Shown here: piece after piece, positions 21,455 through 21,714 of the stretch
Position numbering within the stretch: position 1 is the first letter of the stretch
Layout: each line of letters starts with the position of its first letter
Assembly: GCA_020850915.1 (NCBI GenBank)
Contig: JADZDV010000101.1
Location: forward strand, 1 to 21,714
Length of the DNA stretch: 21,714 nt
Direction: 5' to 3'
Origin: Chloroflexota bacterium
GTDB lineage: Bacteria; Chloroflexota; UBA6077; JADZDV01
Program-made: the position numbers and the translations under genes
Notes under the pieces: model-generated
What the model was told of the DNA's origin: nothing
The model's database searches: none
The model's input: only the letters and a program-made list of their open reading frames with translations

Positions 21455-21714
21455 ATGACCAAGCGCGTTGGCATGATCGGCACCGGCAACATGGGCAACC
21501 CGATGTGCCGCAACATGCTCAAGGCCGGTCTGGATGTCCGGGTCTTTGACGTGGACCCCAGCCGGGTCGAGGCGCTCCGCGAGTTCGGAGCCACTGGGGC
21601 CGGCTCCATCGCGGAGCTGGTCCAGCAGGTTGACTACGTCATGCTCAGCCTGCCAGAGCTGCGGATCATCGAGCTGGTCGTGCTCGGCGAGGGCGGCGTC
21701 CTGGCTTCCTCACG
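21455..21714 (+). CDS. NAD-binding beta-hydroxyacid dehydrogenase (6-phosphogluconate / 3-hydroxyisobutyrate dehydrogenase family), N-terminal part
   Basis: The gene runs off the right edge; 86 codons are visible. The N-terminus is the Rossmann domain of this family: RVGMIGTGNMGNPMCRNMLK with the signature G-x-G-x-x-G at residues 9-14, VRVFDVDPSRVEALREFGA, and the strand-loop DYVMLSLPELRIIELVVLGEGG. An AGGAGGG (21442-21448) 6 nt before the ATG fixes the start. Family members oxidise beta-hydroxyacids such as 3-hydroxyisobutyrate, tartronate semialdehyde or 6-phosphogluconate with NAD(P). The catalytic Lys and substrate-binding segments lie beyond the window, so the specific reaction is unknown. 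Confidence 0.93.
   Translation, partial: MTKRVGMIGTGNMGNPMCRNMLKAGLDVRVFDVDPSRVEALREFGATGAGSIAELVQQVDYVMLSLPELRIIELVVLGEGGVLASS

Overview
The window is a stretch of GC-rich bacterial chromosome (about two-thirds G+C by eye). GTG and TTG starts are common, and several genes lack a Shine-Dalgarno but have a TAnnnT box just upstream of the ATG, which suggests leaderless transcripts. The gene mix fits a Chloroflexota-type (Thermomicrobia-like) or possibly actinobacterial genome: tuf-rpmG with a zinc-binding L33, a PAC2-family protein, FabI, a run of overlapping GT-C glycosyltransferases and several toxin-antitoxin modules. The phylum is an inference; no rRNA is present to settle it.

Layout. 1-440: the end of tuf, then rpmG, closed by a strong hairpin terminator; the usual secE/nusG do not follow. 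437-2602: an intergenic stretch with a triple 14-bp repeat, then a secreted sedolisin-like (S53) protease with InlB-type and PKD-like C-terminal domains. 2663-3944: a short tandem duplication, a hairpin and an acyl-CoA dehydrogenase on the minus strand. 4153-5076: a PAC2-family protein. 5077-6766: a heptamer-repeat hairpin, then fabI and proC as a minus-strand pair. 6914-8547: a small unknown protein and an MFS transporter. 8629-13792: three consecutive integral-membrane GT-C glycosyltransferases, each overlapping the next by 4 bp, behind a likely leaderless promoter.

13817-16251: a remnant of a YjbQ-like gene, a DUF488 protein and an orphan membrane histidine kinase (all minus), then a DUF123/GIY-YIG-like protein (plus). 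16258-18962 (minus): a DASS/SLC13 transporter with two RCK_C domains, and upstream of it a Phd/PIN toxin-antitoxin pair whose toxin appears frameshifted near its end. 19167-19941: a lower-GC patch with one small gene of unknown function and an unassigned spacer. 19942-20492: a second toxin-antitoxin pair (RelB-like/ParE). 20509-21213 (minus): an endonuclease III gene broken by three apparent one-base deletions and one stop within 170 bp. 21455-end: the start of a beta-hydroxyacid dehydrogenase with a good promoter.

The most coherent system is the GT-C operon, which probably acts on a lipid-linked sugar at the membrane; its product cannot be deduced. The 18-21 kb end looks like accessory, eroding DNA: two toxin-antitoxin modules, an orphan low-GC gene and damaged reading frames. 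Several of the frameshifts are single-base and clustered, so assembly error has to be considered beside true gene decay. I did not find a convincing new multi-gene defence or mobile system.
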